Positions 26,699 to 36,981 of a stretch of DNA of 64,000 nucleotides are shown here, one piece after another; the first letter of the stretch is position 1; every line of letters starts with the position of its first letter. Origin of the DNA: an uncultured Bacteroidia bacterium (GTDB taxonomy: Bacteria; Bacteroidota; Bacteroidia; Bacteroidales; CAJPTX01); contig CAMXWF010000016.1 in assembly GCA_947252645.1 (NCBI GenBank), positions 6,093 through 70,092 on the forward strand, written 5' to 3'. The notes under the pieces were generated by a model. The model saw nothing but the letters and a program-made list of their open reading frames with translations, searched no databases and was not told where the DNA came from. The position numbers and the translations under genes were made by a program.

Positions 26699-28094
26699 TG
26701 CTGGCCTCCCTTTCTTTCAGTAGGTTGACGATGCTGCCCACGTGTTCGCCGATAGAGCCCGCCCCCATGGAGAGGAGCAGGTCGAGGGGCAGTCCTTGCA
26801 GGGTAGAGAGCAAGTCGTCCTCGCCCACGAGCATTTTGCGCATGTTCTGGGGCATGTGCTGTAGGATGAGGGAGGAATCGACTCCCGGGATGGGGCGCTC
26901 ACGGGCAGGGTAGATAGGCAGGAGGATAGCGCAATCGAGCTTGGAGAGTGCGTGGGCAAAGTCGATGGCCAGAGCCTGCGTGCGGGAGTAGAGGTGCGGT
27001 TGGAAGATGCCCGTGATCTCACGTCCGGGGAAGGTTTCGCGGAGCGCATCGACGGTAGCCCTGATCTCGTCGGGGTGGTGTGCGTAGTCGTCGAAGTAGA
27101 CGTAGCGGCTACCCTGATAGGCCTTGAAGAGACGTCTGGCCACGCCGTGGAAGGCTTCCAGGTGGTGCGCGGCGACTTCTAGGTCGATGCCCAGGCTATG
27201 GCAGACGGCTAGGACAGCCAGCGCATTTTCCACATTGTGTCGCCCAGGCACCGAGAGCGCCATGTGGAGGGAGAGGCCATCGTAGGTGGTAAGGTCGAAG
27301 TGGTGCTTCCCGTCAATATACTTAAGGTTGCTCGCGCGGTAGTGGGCATCGGGCGAGAGGCCGTAGGTGACCAGCTCGAGGCCAGAGGCCGTGAGGTAGT
27401 GCTGGATAGCCTCGGAACAGACGATTTTCCGCTCGGAGTTTTGGAGACAGAATTGAATAAAGGCCTCCTGGAGGTTCTGGAAGGAGCCGTAGTAGTCGAG
27501 GTGGTCAGGGGCCATGGTGGTGACGATGGTACGGTAGGGATGGAGCTGTAGGAAGCTGCGGTCGTATTCATCGGCCTCAACGACCATGAAGTGCTGCCCT
27601 TTATCGTTGTTGAACCAATTGGTGTTGGTCTCAACATCGAGCCCGCCAAGGAAGGCCTGGCAGCCCACGGTGGCACGGAGCACACGGGCCAGCATGGTGC
27701 TTGTGGTTGTTTTGCCGTGCGAGCCCGCTACGGCCAGCGTGCGCCAGCCCTGGGTGAGCAAGCCGAGTATCTCAGCGCGCTTGTGGAGCGTGTGGCCCTG
27801 CTGCTCAAAGTAGCAGCGCAGGGCCGAGGTGACGGGGATGGCAGGGGTATAGACGATGAGTGTCTCAGGCCTAGGGTAGGCGAACTGCGGGGGCACGAGG
27901 GCGGAGTCGTCGCGATAGCACACAGGCATGCCTTCCTGCTCTAGCTGCGCAGTCAGAGCACTACGATGGGCATCGTAGCCGCGGACCTCTAGCCCTTTAG
28001 CCTTGCAGGCCCTAGCCAAGGCACTCATACCTATGCCACCAATGCCCAGAAAGAAAACGCGCTGGACCCCCGGGAGAAAATTGTTGGTACTCAT
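26688..28094 (-). CDS. murC: UDP-N-acetylmuramate--L-alanine ligase
   Basis: 468 residues. N-terminal FFLGIGGIGMSALAR, P-loop AGSHGKTTTSTML, and Mur ligase signatures EADEYDRSF and FDDYAHHPDEIRAT. Adds L-Ala to UDP-MurNAc in the cytoplasm, first step of the stem peptide. One base separates it from murG and it overlaps ftsQ by 11 bp. Confidence 0.97.
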   Translation of the reverse strand: MSTNNFLPGVQRVFFLGIGGIGMSALARACKAKGLEVRGYDAHRSALTAQLEQEGMPVCYRDDSALVPPQFAYPRPETLIVYTPAIPVTSALRCYFEQQGHTLHKRAEILGLLTQGWRTLAVAGSHGKTTTSTMLARVLRATVGCQAFLGGLDVETNTNWFNNDKGQHFMVVEADEYDRSFLQLHPYRTIVTTMAPDHLDYYGSFQNLQEAFIQFCLQNSERKIVCSEAIQHYLTASGLELVTYGLSPDAHYRASNLKYIDGKHHFDLTTYDGLSLHMALSVPGRHNVENALAVLAVCHSLGIDLEVAAHHLEAFHGVARRLFKAYQGSRYVYFDDYAHHPDEIRATVDALRETFPGREITGIFQPHLYSRTQALAIDFAHALSKLDCAILLPIYPARERPIPGVDSSLILQHMPQNMRKMLVGEDDLLSTLQGLPLDLLLSMGAGSIGEHVGSIVNLLKEREASSAS

Positions 28095-28095
28095 G

Positions 28096-29208
28096 CTAGC
28101 TATTTTTTGAATTGGCGGCCGCTAGTACTTTGTCGGCAATGTGGCGGGCGGCTTCGGGCTTGGCGTAGGCCTTCAGGGCCTGGCCTAATGCCGTGGACCT
28201 GTCAGGGTGCTCGAGTAGCATTTCGATCTGGGCGGTCAATTGGTCTTTTACCTGGGCATCGGGAAGCCAGAGCACAGCGTCTGTTTCGGCCAAGGCCTTA
28301 GCATTTTTTGTCTGGTGATCATCGGCCACGTTGGGCGAGGGTACCAGGATAACCGGCTTTCCCACCAGGGCCAGCTCCGAGATGGCGATAGCCCCTGCCC
28401 GGGAAACAATGATGTCGGCCGCCGCGTAGGCCATGGGCATATCCACGATGAACTCGCGGACTACCAGCCAATCGCTATGGGGTAGCGCACGGGCTTTTAG
28501 ATTGGTGTCCTGGTAGTTGGTCTTACCCGTTTGGAGCATCACGGCCACGTTGTGGCTGGCCACGAGCGCCGGGAAAGCTTCCAGGGTTGCCCGGCAGAGG
28601 GATTGGGCCCCCAGGCTGCCCCCCACCACGAAGATGACCTTGGCCTCGCTCGGTAGACCAAAATGGCGGCGGGCCTCCTGCTGGTCAGGCAGGGGGGAGA
28701 GGAAAGTGCTGCGAACCGGGTTTCCCGTCATGGCCAGCTTGTTGGCGGGGAAATAGCGATCCATATGGGGGTAGGCCACGCAGACGTAAGCGGCCCGCTT
28801 GCTGAGCAGTCGGTTGGCCTTGCCTGCATAGCCGTTTTGTTCCTGTAGCACCACGGGGATGTGGCACTTCATGGCCGCCTGGCAGGCCGGCACGCTTGCG
28901 TAGCCCCCAACGCCGACCACGACATCCGGCCTGAACTTCCGGACGAGCTCTAGGGCCAGACGGTTGCAGCGATGCCACTGGCGTAGGAACCTCCACAGGG
29001 CTACCGGCGTTTTCCTACGCGGCACGCCCACCATCGGTAAGCCCTCAATGCGGTATCCCGCGGCAGGTACGCGCTCCATTTCCATGCGTCCTTGGGCCCC
29101 CACGAAGAGGAGCTCCGCCTCGGGCCGCTGGGCCCGCAGGGCCTCCGCAATCGCAATGGCCGGAAAAACGTGGCCCCCAGTGCCTCCACCTGCAATCAGC
29201 ACTCTCAT
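28096..29208 (-). CDS. murG: Undecaprenyldiphospho-muramoylpentapeptide beta-N-acetylglucosaminyltransferase
   Basis: 370 residues. GT28 fold: N-terminal glycine loop AGGGTGGHVFPAIA (about 6-19), second loop VVGGSLGAQSL, and the UDP-GlcNAc pocket region SRAGAIAISELALVGKPVILVP. Makes lipid II from lipid I at the inner face of the membrane. 3 bp from ftsW. Confidence 0.97.
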   Translation of the reverse strand: MRVLIAGGGTGGHVFPAIAIAEALRAQRPEAELLFVGAQGRMEMERVPAAGYRIEGLPMVGVPRRKTPVALWRFLRQWHRCNRLALELVRKFRPDVVVGVGGYASVPACQAAMKCHIPVVLQEQNGYAGKANRLLSKRAAYVCVAYPHMDRYFPANKLAMTGNPVRSTFLSPLPDQQEARRHFGLPSEAKVIFVVGGSLGAQSLCRATLEAFPALVASHNVAVMLQTGKTNYQDTNLKARALPHSDWLVVREFIVDMPMAYAAADIIVSRAGAIAISELALVGKPVILVPSPNVADDHQTKNAKALAETDAVLWLPDAQVKDQLTAQIEMLLEHPDRSTALGQALKAYAKPEAARHIADKVLAAANSKNS

Positions 29209-29211
29209 GAT

Positions 29212-30363
29212 TTACCCCTCCTGTTCACGGACATCGTGGCTTACGCGCAGCACCAAGCCGAGGGCTGCGCCCGTTGCAATGATAGAAGTGCCGCCCAAGC
29301 TCACCAGGGGCAGCGGCACGCCGGTGACCGGCAAAAGCCCCACGGTAATAAGCATGTGGAAAAAGGCTTGAAGGCCTATGCTGAGCGCTACGCCCGCGCA
29401 GAGGAGCTGGTCGAAGAGGTTGGAACTCTGGATGGCGATCTGGTAGATGGCCAGGACGAGCAGGAAGTAGAGGGTGGGTATGGCAACCATGCCCAGCAGT
29501 CCGCTCTCCTCTATGATGACCGCATAGATGAAGTCGTTGTGCGATTCGGGGAGCGTGGAGCGGAGTTTGCTGTCGCCGACCCCCTGCCCCAGGAATGTGC
29601 CATTGGCCACGGCCATTTTGGCCTTCAGGGCCTGGTCGCCCGTGCCAGCCCAGAAATTCTCGAGGCGCGACCTATGGGTGCCGCTACGATCCTCTAGGCC
29701 TGTACTCTGCTTGAGCATCATGCCCAGTGCGAGAGCCAGCACGCCCACAACCCCAACGCATAGAATGTGGACGAAGCGGACGCGCCCCATGAGAAGCATG
29801 GCGGCCCCGGTGAGGGCAAAGATGAGACTTGTGAGCAGGCTACTAGAGACCAGGAAGCAAATGGCCCCGAGGATTAGCGCAACCTTGAGCACCCCCTTGG
29901 AGAAGCTTCCGATGACGTCCTGCTTAGCCGCAATATAGGCCGCAAGGTAGACCAGGACGGGCACCCGGACGATGTCGGCCGTGGTAAGCCGCGTACCCAT
30001 GATGCTGATCCAGCGACGAGCACTGTTGGCCTCTGCGCCCGTGAAGAGCGTGAGTAGCAGGAGAACGAAGGAAAAAATAAGGCCAAAGGCCGCCAGGCCG
30101 CGAAGGAGCTCCCGGGGAAGAAGCTGGACAAAAAGCATCGCACCCACGGACAATAGGAGCATGGAGAGCTGTGTACGCAGGTAGTAGAAGGTGTTGCCAC
30201 CACGGATGCGGTAGGCCAACCCCTCGGTGGCACTGTAAACGGCCACCAGGGAGATGGCTGCTAGGATGGCAAAAATAATGAGTATCCACCACGAGTAGCG
30301 CGTCCCGCGGAATACTCCCAGTAGATCGGCCCTGGCTGGTTGTGTTACCTGTCCTTCTTGCAT
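29212..30363 (-). CDS. ftsW: Septal peptidoglycan glycosyltransferase FtsW (SEDS)
   Basis: 383 residues with about ten membrane segments. SEDS-family signatures: LPESHNDFIYAVI with the conserved catalytic Asp, EESGLLG, and the C-terminal GLLPVTGVPLPLVSLGGTS split at the loop. Polymerises lipid II together with FtsI. Located 4 bp from murD and 3 bp from murG. Confidence 0.95.
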   Translation of the reverse strand: MQEGQVTQPARADLLGVFRGTRYSWWILIIFAILAAISLVAVYSATEGLAYRIRGGNTFYYLRTQLSMLLLSVGAMLFVQLLPRELLRGLAAFGLIFSFVLLLLTLFTGAEANSARRWISIMGTRLTTADIVRVPVLVYLAAYIAAKQDVIGSFSKGVLKVALILGAICFLVSSSLLTSLIFALTGAAMLLMGRVRFVHILCVGVVGVLALALGMMLKQSTGLEDRSGTHRSRLENFWAGTGDQALKAKMAVANGTFLGQGVGDSKLRSTLPESHNDFIYAVIIEESGLLGMVAIPTLYFLLVLAIYQIAIQSSNLFDQLLCAGVALSIGLQAFFHMLITVGLLPVTGVPLPLVSLGGTSIIATGAALGLVLRVSHDVREQEG

Positions 30364-30367
30364 GGTG

Positions 30368-31753
30368 CTAGCTTTCTATTCGCTTAGCCAGCGCTAGCGC
30401 ACTGCGTTTGAATTGCTCGCCGCGATCTTCGTAGCAAGTGAAAAGGTCGAAGCTGGCGCAGGCTGGAGAGAGCAGCACCACATCGCCCGGCTTAGCCATG
30501 GCATAGGCCGCCTGCACGCAGTCATCGGTGCTACGGACTTCCGCCATGGGCAGCCCTAGCGGAGCAAAAAAACGATTGAGCTTATCGTTGTCGACTCCAA
30601 GCCAAACGAGTCCTTTGGCCTTCTCCCGCAGGAGGGGTAGGAGCGGCGCGTAGTCGTTGCCCTTGTCCGTGCCCCCAGCCACCCAGACAACGGGGCGATC
30701 CATGCTCAGCAGGGCGTAGTAGACGGCATCGACATTGGTCCCCTTAGAGTCGTTGATGAAGCGCACGCCGCGCACATCGCAAACAAACTCTAGGCGATGC
30801 TCTAGCCCCTTGAAGGAGGACAGCGAGTCGAGGATGACCTGTCGGGGGACGTCGAGCTGCAGCGCCGCCAGCACTGCCGCCTCCACGTTGAGCATGTTAT
30901 GGCGCCCAACGAGGGCTATGTGGCTCTCGGGGATCTCCCACGACCCTCGGCTAGTTTGGAACTGAAGGGCTGCGTCACCCTGCCAAGCCCTAGCCTGCGG
31001 GCAGGGGGCAACCGAGAAACCTAGGGCCTGTGGGCCGTTTTGTAGCCTGGCCAGGCGCTTAGTCGTGTAGGGGTCGGAGAGAAAGTATATGAGGTAATCG
31101 GATGCCGTTTGGTTGATGGTGATGTTGAACTTGGCATCGGCATAGCGCTCCATGGAGTTGTCGTAGCGATCGAGGTGGTCTGGCGTAACGTTTAGGATGA
31201 GAGCTATGTGGGCGTGGAAACGCTTGAGGTCTTCTAGCTGGAAGCTGCTAAGCTCTATGACGTAGAAGTCAGACGGGGCCTCCACAACGGCCTCGGCAAA
31301 GCTATTGCCAACGTTACCGCAGAGGGTGGCCCGCAGACCAGCCTGGCGGAGAATGTGGTGAAGGAGGGAGACCGTGGTAGTCTTGCCATTACTGCCCGTC
31401 ACGCCGATGAGCGTGGCGTGGGTGTAGCGACTAGCCACCTCCACTTCAGAGACTACCTCCTTGCCGGCCTCCCGGAGGGCCCTGACAACAGGGGCACTCT
31501 GGGGTATCCCCGGGCTCTTGACGATGAGATCGCATTGGCGGAGTAGCTCCAAAGAGTGGTGCCCCGTCTCATAGGGAATCCCCAGCGATTGAAGCCGTTC
31601 GAGGGCCTTAGGAGCCACAACGCCACTATCGGAAACGTATGCCTGCGCCCCAACATGCTGGGCCAAACGGGCCGCCCCTAGCCCACTCTCCCCGGCCCCT
31701 AGAATGCCCCAACGAGAACTGTTGGATGATGGAAAAATATCGGATTGAGCCAT
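30368..31753 (-). CDS. murD: UDP-N-acetylmuramoyl-L-alanine--D-glutamate ligase
   Basis: 461 residues. N-terminal GAGESGLGAARLAQ, ATP loop GVTGSNGKTTTVSLL (about 112-126), LILNVTPDHLDRY and the C-terminal LLSPACASFDLFTCYEDRG divided as in MurD. Adds D-Glu to UDP-MurNAc-L-Ala. Between mraY (6 bp) and ftsW (4 bp). murF is not next to it. Confidence 0.97.
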   Translation of the reverse strand: MAQSDIFPSSNSSRWGILGAGESGLGAARLAQHVGAQAYVSDSGVVAPKALERLQSLGIPYETGHHSLELLRQCDLIVKSPGIPQSAPVVRALREAGKEVVSEVEVASRYTHATLIGVTGSNGKTTTVSLLHHILRQAGLRATLCGNVGNSFAEAVVEAPSDFYVIELSSFQLEDLKRFHAHIALILNVTPDHLDRYDNSMERYADAKFNITINQTASDYLIYFLSDPYTTKRLARLQNGPQALGFSVAPCPQARAWQGDAALQFQTSRGSWEIPESHIALVGRHNMLNVEAAVLAALQLDVPRQVILDSLSSFKGLEHRLEFVCDVRGVRFINDSKGTNVDAVYYALLSMDRPVVWVAGGTDKGNDYAPLLPLLREKAKGLVWLGVDNDKLNRFFAPLGLPMAEVRSTDDCVQAAYAMAKPGDVVLLSPACASFDLFTCYEDRGEQFKRSALALAKRIES

Positions 31754-31759
31754 GGTAGG

Positions 31760-32995
31760 CTAACGAATTTTTAGCGTTACGACCGTGAGCACGGACAAGA
31801 GAATACTCACTATCCACATGCGCACCACTATGTGGGTCTCTGGGTGTCCAAGCAATTGGTAGTGGTGGTGGATGGGCGCCATCCGGAATACGCGACGACC
31901 CTGGCCAAAGCGTATCCGGGTATACTTGAAATAAGTGGTCTGAATGATGACTGAGAGACTCTCCACAAGAAAGATGCCGCAAAGAATGGGCAGGAGGAGC
32001 TCCTTGCGCACCAAGACCGCATAGATCCCAATGATGCCCCCGATAGTCAGGCTGCCAGTATCGCCCATGAAGACCCGGGCAGGGTAACCGTTGAACCATA
32101 GGAAGCCAACAAGCGCACCGAGGAACGCGCTCATGAACACCACCAGCTCCCCCATGTAGGGAATGTAGAGCACGTTGAGATAGCTGGCGTAGATAACGTT
32201 ACCTGAAAGGTAGGCGAAGATGCCTAGCGTGGCCGCAATGGGGGCACTGACTCCGGTCACAAGACCGTCAAGGCCATCGGTCAGGTTGGCACCATTGGAC
32301 ACGGAAAGCACGATCAGCACCACCACCAGGGTAAACAGCACCCACGCCAGGGCATCGCCCGTTGGGCCTTGGAAGGGAATGAGCGCACGGTAGTCAAGCT
32401 CGTTATGCTTGAAAAAAGGAATGGTCGTCTTCAGATTCTTCTCCCGGGGCAGCTCAACTATCTGTCCGCTGCGTAGAGCAGCAACCTCCTGGGTCGGCGC
32501 CATCGCCTGGCTGCAGGTGACCCCAACCAGCGCGCTCGGACTCAAGTAGAGCATCAGGGCCACAAAGAGCCCCAAAAGTCCCTGAAAAAGGATCTTGAGC
32601 CATCCGTTGAGGCCTCTCTTGCTGCGATACTTGAGCTTGAGATAGTCGTCGGAAAAGCCAAGACCCGCAAGCCAGACCAGGGAGACAAGCATGATTTGAA
32701 CGTATACATTGGTCAAATCGGCCAAGAGCAGCACGGCCAACAAAGTCGTGGCCACAATGAGCAGACCGCCCATGGTGGGGGTGCCGGCCTTTTCCTTTTG
32801 GCCTTTGAGCCCCAGGTCTCGGATGTCCTCCCCTATTTGGGCTGCGTGGAGCAGCCTTATGACCTTGCTACCAAAGCATAGCGAGAGCAGGAGGCTGACC
32901 AGAAAGGCCAGTGCCGAGCGTACGGAAAGATACTGCAGTACGCCCCAGCCAGGGATGTCGGCATGGATAAGCTGCTCGTAGAGCCAATAGATCAT
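31760..32995 (-). CDS. mraY: Phospho-N-acetylmuramoyl-pentapeptide transferase
   Basis: 411 residues, about 50 longer than E. coli MraY, as in other Bacteroidota. About ten membrane segments; catalytic motifs GTPTMGGLLI, GFSDDYLKL (Asp-Asp), TDGLDGL and the His-rich loop MAPIHHHYQLLG. Transfers the pentapeptide sugar to undecaprenyl phosphate giving lipid I. Overlaps murE by 4 bp. The extra residues form a loop near 155-200. Confidence 0.97.
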   Translation of the reverse strand: MIYWLYEQLIHADIPGWGVLQYLSVRSALAFLVSLLLSLCFGSKVIRLLHAAQIGEDIRDLGLKGQKEKAGTPTMGGLLIVATTLLAVLLLADLTNVYVQIMLVSLVWLAGLGFSDDYLKLKYRSKRGLNGWLKILFQGLLGLFVALMLYLSPSALVGVTCSQAMAPTQEVAALRSGQIVELPREKNLKTTIPFFKHNELDYRALIPFQGPTGDALAWVLFTLVVVLIVLSVSNGANLTDGLDGLVTGVSAPIAATLGIFAYLSGNVIYASYLNVLYIPYMGELVVFMSAFLGALVGFLWFNGYPARVFMGDTGSLTIGGIIGIYAVLVRKELLLPILCGIFLVESLSVIIQTTYFKYTRIRFGQGRRVFRMAPIHHHYQLLGHPETHIVVRMWIVSILLSVLTVVTLKIR

Positions 32996-34470
32996 TGCGC
33001 AGTCTCCTCAGATTTAAGCTCCTCTATGGCCTTAAACACCTCCTCGCGGTCATCGAAATGGGTGCGCTGGCCCTGAACCTCCTGGTAGGTCTCGTGACCC
33101 TTGCCTGCCACAAGCACGTAATCGCCCGAGGCGGCCAGGAGGCACGCCTGGCGGATGGCCTTGGCGCGATCTAGCTCCACGAAAACCTGTGGAAGGCTCT
33201 CCCGGCTTATCCCCTTGAGCACCATATTAGCAATCTGCTCTGGATCCTCGTTGCGGGGGTTGTCGTTGGTGACAAAAAGCCACTGGCTGTGCTGGGCGGC
33301 TATCTTGCCCATGTCGGCTCGTTTCTCTTGATCCCGATTGCCCCCGCAGCCCATCACGGTGATGATATGGCCGCGCAGAGGCTTTATCTCCTCTATCGTC
33401 TCGTAGACCTTCTCCAGCGCATCGGGCGTGTGGGCATAGTCCACCACAACTACCAGCCCGTTGGGCCCGAGCTGGCAGTCAAAGCGCCCCCTGACGGGGT
33501 GGAGCTGGCTGAGGCCTGGGAGAAGCACTTCTTGGGAAAAGCCAAGCTGCTGCCCCACAGCGTAAACCGCCAGCAGGTTGTAGGCGTTGAAGCGACCAAG
33601 GAGCGCCACCGTGACCTCCCGACCGTCCACCTCCAAGTCCATGGCCCCAAGGGTCACAGCGCGCACTTTGGCGTGGTAGTCGGCCATCTCCTGTAGGGAG
33701 TAGGTGTGAACATGGCAGTGGGCATTTTGGGTCATCTGCGCCGCGTGATCGTCATCGATATTTACCAGCGCAAAGGCCTCCGCGGGGAGACCCGTGAAGA
33801 ACGATTGCTTGGCCGACAAGTAGTCGGCAAACGTCTTGTGGTAGTCCAGGTGGTCGCGGGTGATATTGGTGAAAACACCGCCAGCAAAGTTGAGGCCTGC
33901 CACGCGGTGCTGCGCCGCGGCATGCGAACTCACCTCCATGAAGGCATACTGACACCCAGCATCCACCATCTCCCGCAGCAGCGCATTCACGGTGATGGGG
34001 TCGGGGGTCGTCATCGTGGTAGGGTGCACCTGGTCGAGAACCCTGTTCTCTATCGTGGAGAGCAGACCGCTCTTGCAACCTAGTAGCCCCATGAGCTCAT
34101 GGAGTAGTGTCACCACCGTGGTCTTCCCATTCGTGCCCGTCACACCCACCAGCTTGAGCTTCTGGGAGGGGTCGCCGTAGAAGCGGGAGGCCAGCGTGCC
34201 GAGCGCCTCGGCCACATCGGGCACCACCACGTTACACACCTCCCCTAGCTCCGGCAGGGCTTGCTGGCTCACAACCACGGATGCCCCCTTCTGCACGGCG
34301 TCTGCCGCGTAGCGAGCCCCATCCTCATGCGTGCCGTGGAGGGCAAAGAAAACCGTACCCGGCGCGCAGCGGCGAGAGTCGAAGCTCAGCCCGGTAACGG
34401 CGGCCACAGGGGCACCCCGTAGCTCGGCGTGCAAACCGTCAAAAAGCTCACTAAAAGGGTATTCACTCAT
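32992..34470 (-). CDS. murE: UDP-N-acetylmuramoyl-L-alanyl-D-glutamate--2,6-diaminopimelate ligase
   Basis: 492 residues. ATP loop GVTGTNGKTTVVTLL (about 108-122), then TTPDP, and near the C-terminus the DNPRNEDP motif, whose DNPR supports meso-diaminopimelate as the substrate. Adds the third residue of the stem peptide. Overlaps ftsI and mraY by 4 bp each. Confidence 0.97.
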   Translation of the reverse strand: MSEYPFSELFDGLHAELRGAPVAAVTGLSFDSRRCAPGTVFFALHGTHEDGARYAADAVQKGASVVVSQQALPELGEVCNVVVPDVAEALGTLASRFYGDPSQKLKLVGVTGTNGKTTVVTLLHELMGLLGCKSGLLSTIENRVLDQVHPTTMTTPDPITVNALLREMVDAGCQYAFMEVSSHAAAQHRVAGLNFAGGVFTNITRDHLDYHKTFADYLSAKQSFFTGLPAEAFALVNIDDDHAAQMTQNAHCHVHTYSLQEMADYHAKVRAVTLGAMDLEVDGREVTVALLGRFNAYNLLAVYAVGQQLGFSQEVLLPGLSQLHPVRGRFDCQLGPNGLVVVVDYAHTPDALEKVYETIEEIKPLRGHIITVMGCGGNRDQEKRADMGKIAAQHSQWLFVTNDNPRNEDPEQIANMVLKGISRESLPQVFVELDRAKAIRQACLLAASGDYVLVAGKGHETYQEVQGQRTHFDDREEVFKAIEELKSEETAQ

Positions 34471-36572
34471 AGCACACTCATTTCAAGTTCAACTAGGGGT
34501 ACCCCCTCGGGGGTTCGCGCCAGAAGAGATTGCTTTCGCACCGTGCCGCGCCCCTGCACGCGCACCCGGGCCCCCGCCCGCTCGAGGCAGAAAAGCGCAT
34601 CGTTGAGGGGTAGACCTGTCACATCGGGCAGGCCCTGACCGAGCGAGCGAGGCTCCAGGAGCACCTGCCGACGCCGCGGATCGCGCACCGTATTGACCAG
34701 AAGACTCGAGGCATCAAGATTGCTGTAGTCTACTCCTAGCCCCTTAAGAGCCACCGACAGATCGGATGCCAGCCCGCTCTTGCTCGCGGGCAGCGCAGCA
34801 CTCGGCCCCTGCGCCATCGGGGGAAACCACTCTCGACTCGTGGCGTACATCCTAGAGGCAATGTGCCCGAACACCGGCACGGCCACGGCCGCCCCGTAGT
34901 AGCTCCCAAGGGTGGGTGAGTTGACCACTACAATACACGAATAGCGCGGGGCATCCGCCGGGAAGTAGCCCACGAAGGAGGCCTGGTAGCGCGCGCCGGC
35001 TCCCCGCCCATAGCCCGAACCCTCCTGCGCTATGTTCGCCGTACCCGTCTTGCCGGCGATAGGAAAAGGCATGGCGCTCAGGCTCCGAGCCGTCCCTCGC
35101 TGCACAACCCCCTCCAAGCAGCGACGTACCTGCTGCAGCGTGGCCTGTGAGCAGATCGATGGCAGCAGCACCTCGGGGGCAGTGCGCGTCCTACGCACCT
35201 GGCCATCCCGTAACTGCGCCTCCATGAAAACCGGCCGCACCATCCGCCCTCCATTGGCTATGGCATTGAAAAAAGTCAAGGTATGCAGGGGGGTAACGGC
35301 CACCGCGTAGCCTATCCCCAGGGAGGCCGGCGTCACCCCAGACCACTCCTTGGTTCCCAGGGCGGGAAGCTTGGGCTTCTGCTCGTTGGGCAGGGCTATG
35401 CCAAGCGGACGATCCCAACGCTGGGCCTGTAGGCGCGCCATGAGCTGCTCGGGGCGCTTGCCATAGCTCCGCATCATGAGCTTGACCAGGGCTACATTCG
35501 AGGAGTACTCAATGGCGCGTTGCACGGTAAGCAAACCATACCCCCCGGGCTTCGTGTCCCGGAACACGGCGCCCTGCACGGCGCATTGGCCGCGGCCTGC
35601 ATCCACGGTGTCTCCCACCGTCAAACCATCCTCCAGCATGGCCATCAGGGCAGCTATCTTGAACACACTCCCGGGCTCCGTGCGCACCTCCGTGGCGTAG
35701 TTGAGCCGCTCACGGTAGCCCCCATGCCCGTCCTCCTCCAGGTTCGCCATCGCCCGCACGGCGCCGGTAGACACCTCCATCACCACGGCCGTCCCGTGGT
35801 GCGCCCCGCTGCTGCGCAGGGCCTGCTCTAGCTCCGTCGACACTATGTCTTGGAGCTGCACATCCAGCGTAGTGGCCACGTCTAAGCCATCCACCGGCAT
35901 CACGGGGTCTACCGCGTGGAGCGGACGACCGGCGCCCCCGGAACTCCTGTCGATGATCCTACGACCTGCCATACCACGAAGCACGCCATTGTAGGCCGCC
36001 TCCAGCCCCGACACCCCGCTATCGCATGCCTGCTGCACCGAGCCTATCGTCCGCGAGGCCATCGTCCCCATGGGCTGCGCACGCTGCGTCACCAACTCCT
36101 CCATCAGTCCCCCGCGAAACGGATGCCCGCGCAGAATGGGGAGGCGAGCAAGCTGCTGCTTCTCACGGTAGTCCACCAGCCGATTCCCCAAACGCACGTA
36201 ACCATTCTGCCGCCGACGTTGCGCTACCAAATACGCCCTGTACTCCGAGGCGCGCCTATCCCCAAATATGGCCGATAGGCCCTGCGACAGGGAGTCGAGC
36301 TGCGCAAAGAACACCGAGTCTCGAAGACCTGACGTCGCCAAATCCATGTAGACGCGGTAGCGCGGCAACGAAGTGGCCAACAGACGACCATCGCGCGACA
36401 GAATGTTACCGCGAGCCGCCGGCAATACCTGCTCGTCGAGCACCATGCGCTGCAAGCGCGCCCGCAGCTCTGGGCCCGGCACCGCCTGGATATACAGCGC
36501 CCGCACCACTATTGCCACCAGCAACAGCAGCAACAGCAGTAAGAATGCCCTGAAGTATCCCTTGAAGCGCAT
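34467..36572 (-). CDS. ftsI: Septal penicillin-binding protein FtsI (class B transpeptidase)
   Basis: 701 residues. One N-terminal membrane segment (9-25), a PBP dimer domain, then the transpeptidase with S302-x-x-K305 (PGSVFK), S357-S-N359 and K508-T-G510. The last 60 residues (VTGLPLNDALFCLERAGARV) look like one PASTA-type repeat. Cross-links septal peptidoglycan with FtsW. Follows ftsL at 10 bp. Confidence 0.95.
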   Translation of the reverse strand: MRFKGYFRAFLLLLLLLLVAIVVRALYIQAVPGPELRARLQRMVLDEQVLPAARGNILSRDGRLLATSLPRYRVYMDLATSGLRDSVFFAQLDSLSQGLSAIFGDRRASEYRAYLVAQRRRQNGYVRLGNRLVDYREKQQLARLPILRGHPFRGGLMEELVTQRAQPMGTMASRTIGSVQQACDSGVSGLEAAYNGVLRGMAGRRIIDRSSGGAGRPLHAVDPVMPVDGLDVATTLDVQLQDIVSTELEQALRSSGAHHGTAVVMEVSTGAVRAMANLEEDGHGGYRERLNYATEVRTEPGSVFKIAALMAMLEDGLTVGDTVDAGRGQCAVQGAVFRDTKPGGYGLLTVQRAIEYSSNVALVKLMMRSYGKRPEQLMARLQAQRWDRPLGIALPNEQKPKLPALGTKEWSGVTPASLGIGYAVAVTPLHTLTFFNAIANGGRMVRPVFMEAQLRDGQVRRTRTAPEVLLPSICSQATLQQVRRCLEGVVQRGTARSLSAMPFPIAGKTGTANIAQEGSGYGRGAGARYQASFVGYFPADAPRYSCIVVVNSPTLGSYYGAAVAVPVFGHIASRMYATSREWFPPMAQGPSAALPASKSGLASDLSVALKGLGVDYSNLDASSLLVNTVRDPRRRQVLLEPRSLGQGLPDVTGLPLNDALFCLERAGARVRVQGRGTVRKQSLLARTPEGVPLVELEMSVL

Positions 36573-36582
36573 AGCCCTCCCC

Positions 36583-36981
36583 TTACTCCTCTACCATGTA
36601 TATGACCCTCGGCGGCTCGCTCGCGGCCTCCAGCGGTAATCCTTGCGCCCGCACCAGTGCCTCCACCTGGCTCGCCCGCCCCATGCTCATCACCTTCGCC
36701 TCCATGGTCACCGACTGCGCTTTTAGGTTGCGCAATTGCTCCTCCAGCGCGCGCTGCTCGCGCCATTGCTTGGTGCTACAATTCCGCATCGCTATCATGC
36801 CAATACCCGTGCTGCAGGCCAGCACTATCACCCTGCTCACCGCACGCCAGCTCCAGGAAACCCGCGGTGTTGGCTGACCCTTCCCCTGGGATGCCGCGTG
36901 CTCTTCTTGCGGTGCGCTCGTTGTTACGTCTGGGGCTTCGGAAGCACGGGATGCCAGTCTATCTATATCGTCTACTAGCAT
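36583..36981 (-). CDS. ftsL: FtsL-like cell division protein
   Basis: 132 residues. A charged cytoplasmic N-terminus of about 45 residues, one membrane segment (about 46-66), and a short periplasmic coiled coil (WREQRALEEQLRNLKAQSV) before a final region. This is the layout of FtsL, and position between rsmH and ftsI is that of ftsL in Bacteroidota. Identified by layout and position, not by sequence similarity. Overlaps rsmH by 7 bp. Confidence 0.8.
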   Translation of the reverse strand: MLVDDIDRLASRASEAPDVTTSAPQEEHAASQGKGQPTPRVSWSWRAVSRVIVLACSTGIGMIAMRNCSTKQWREQRALEEQLRNLKAQSVTMEAKVMSMGRASQVEALVRAQGLPLEAASEPPRVIYMVEE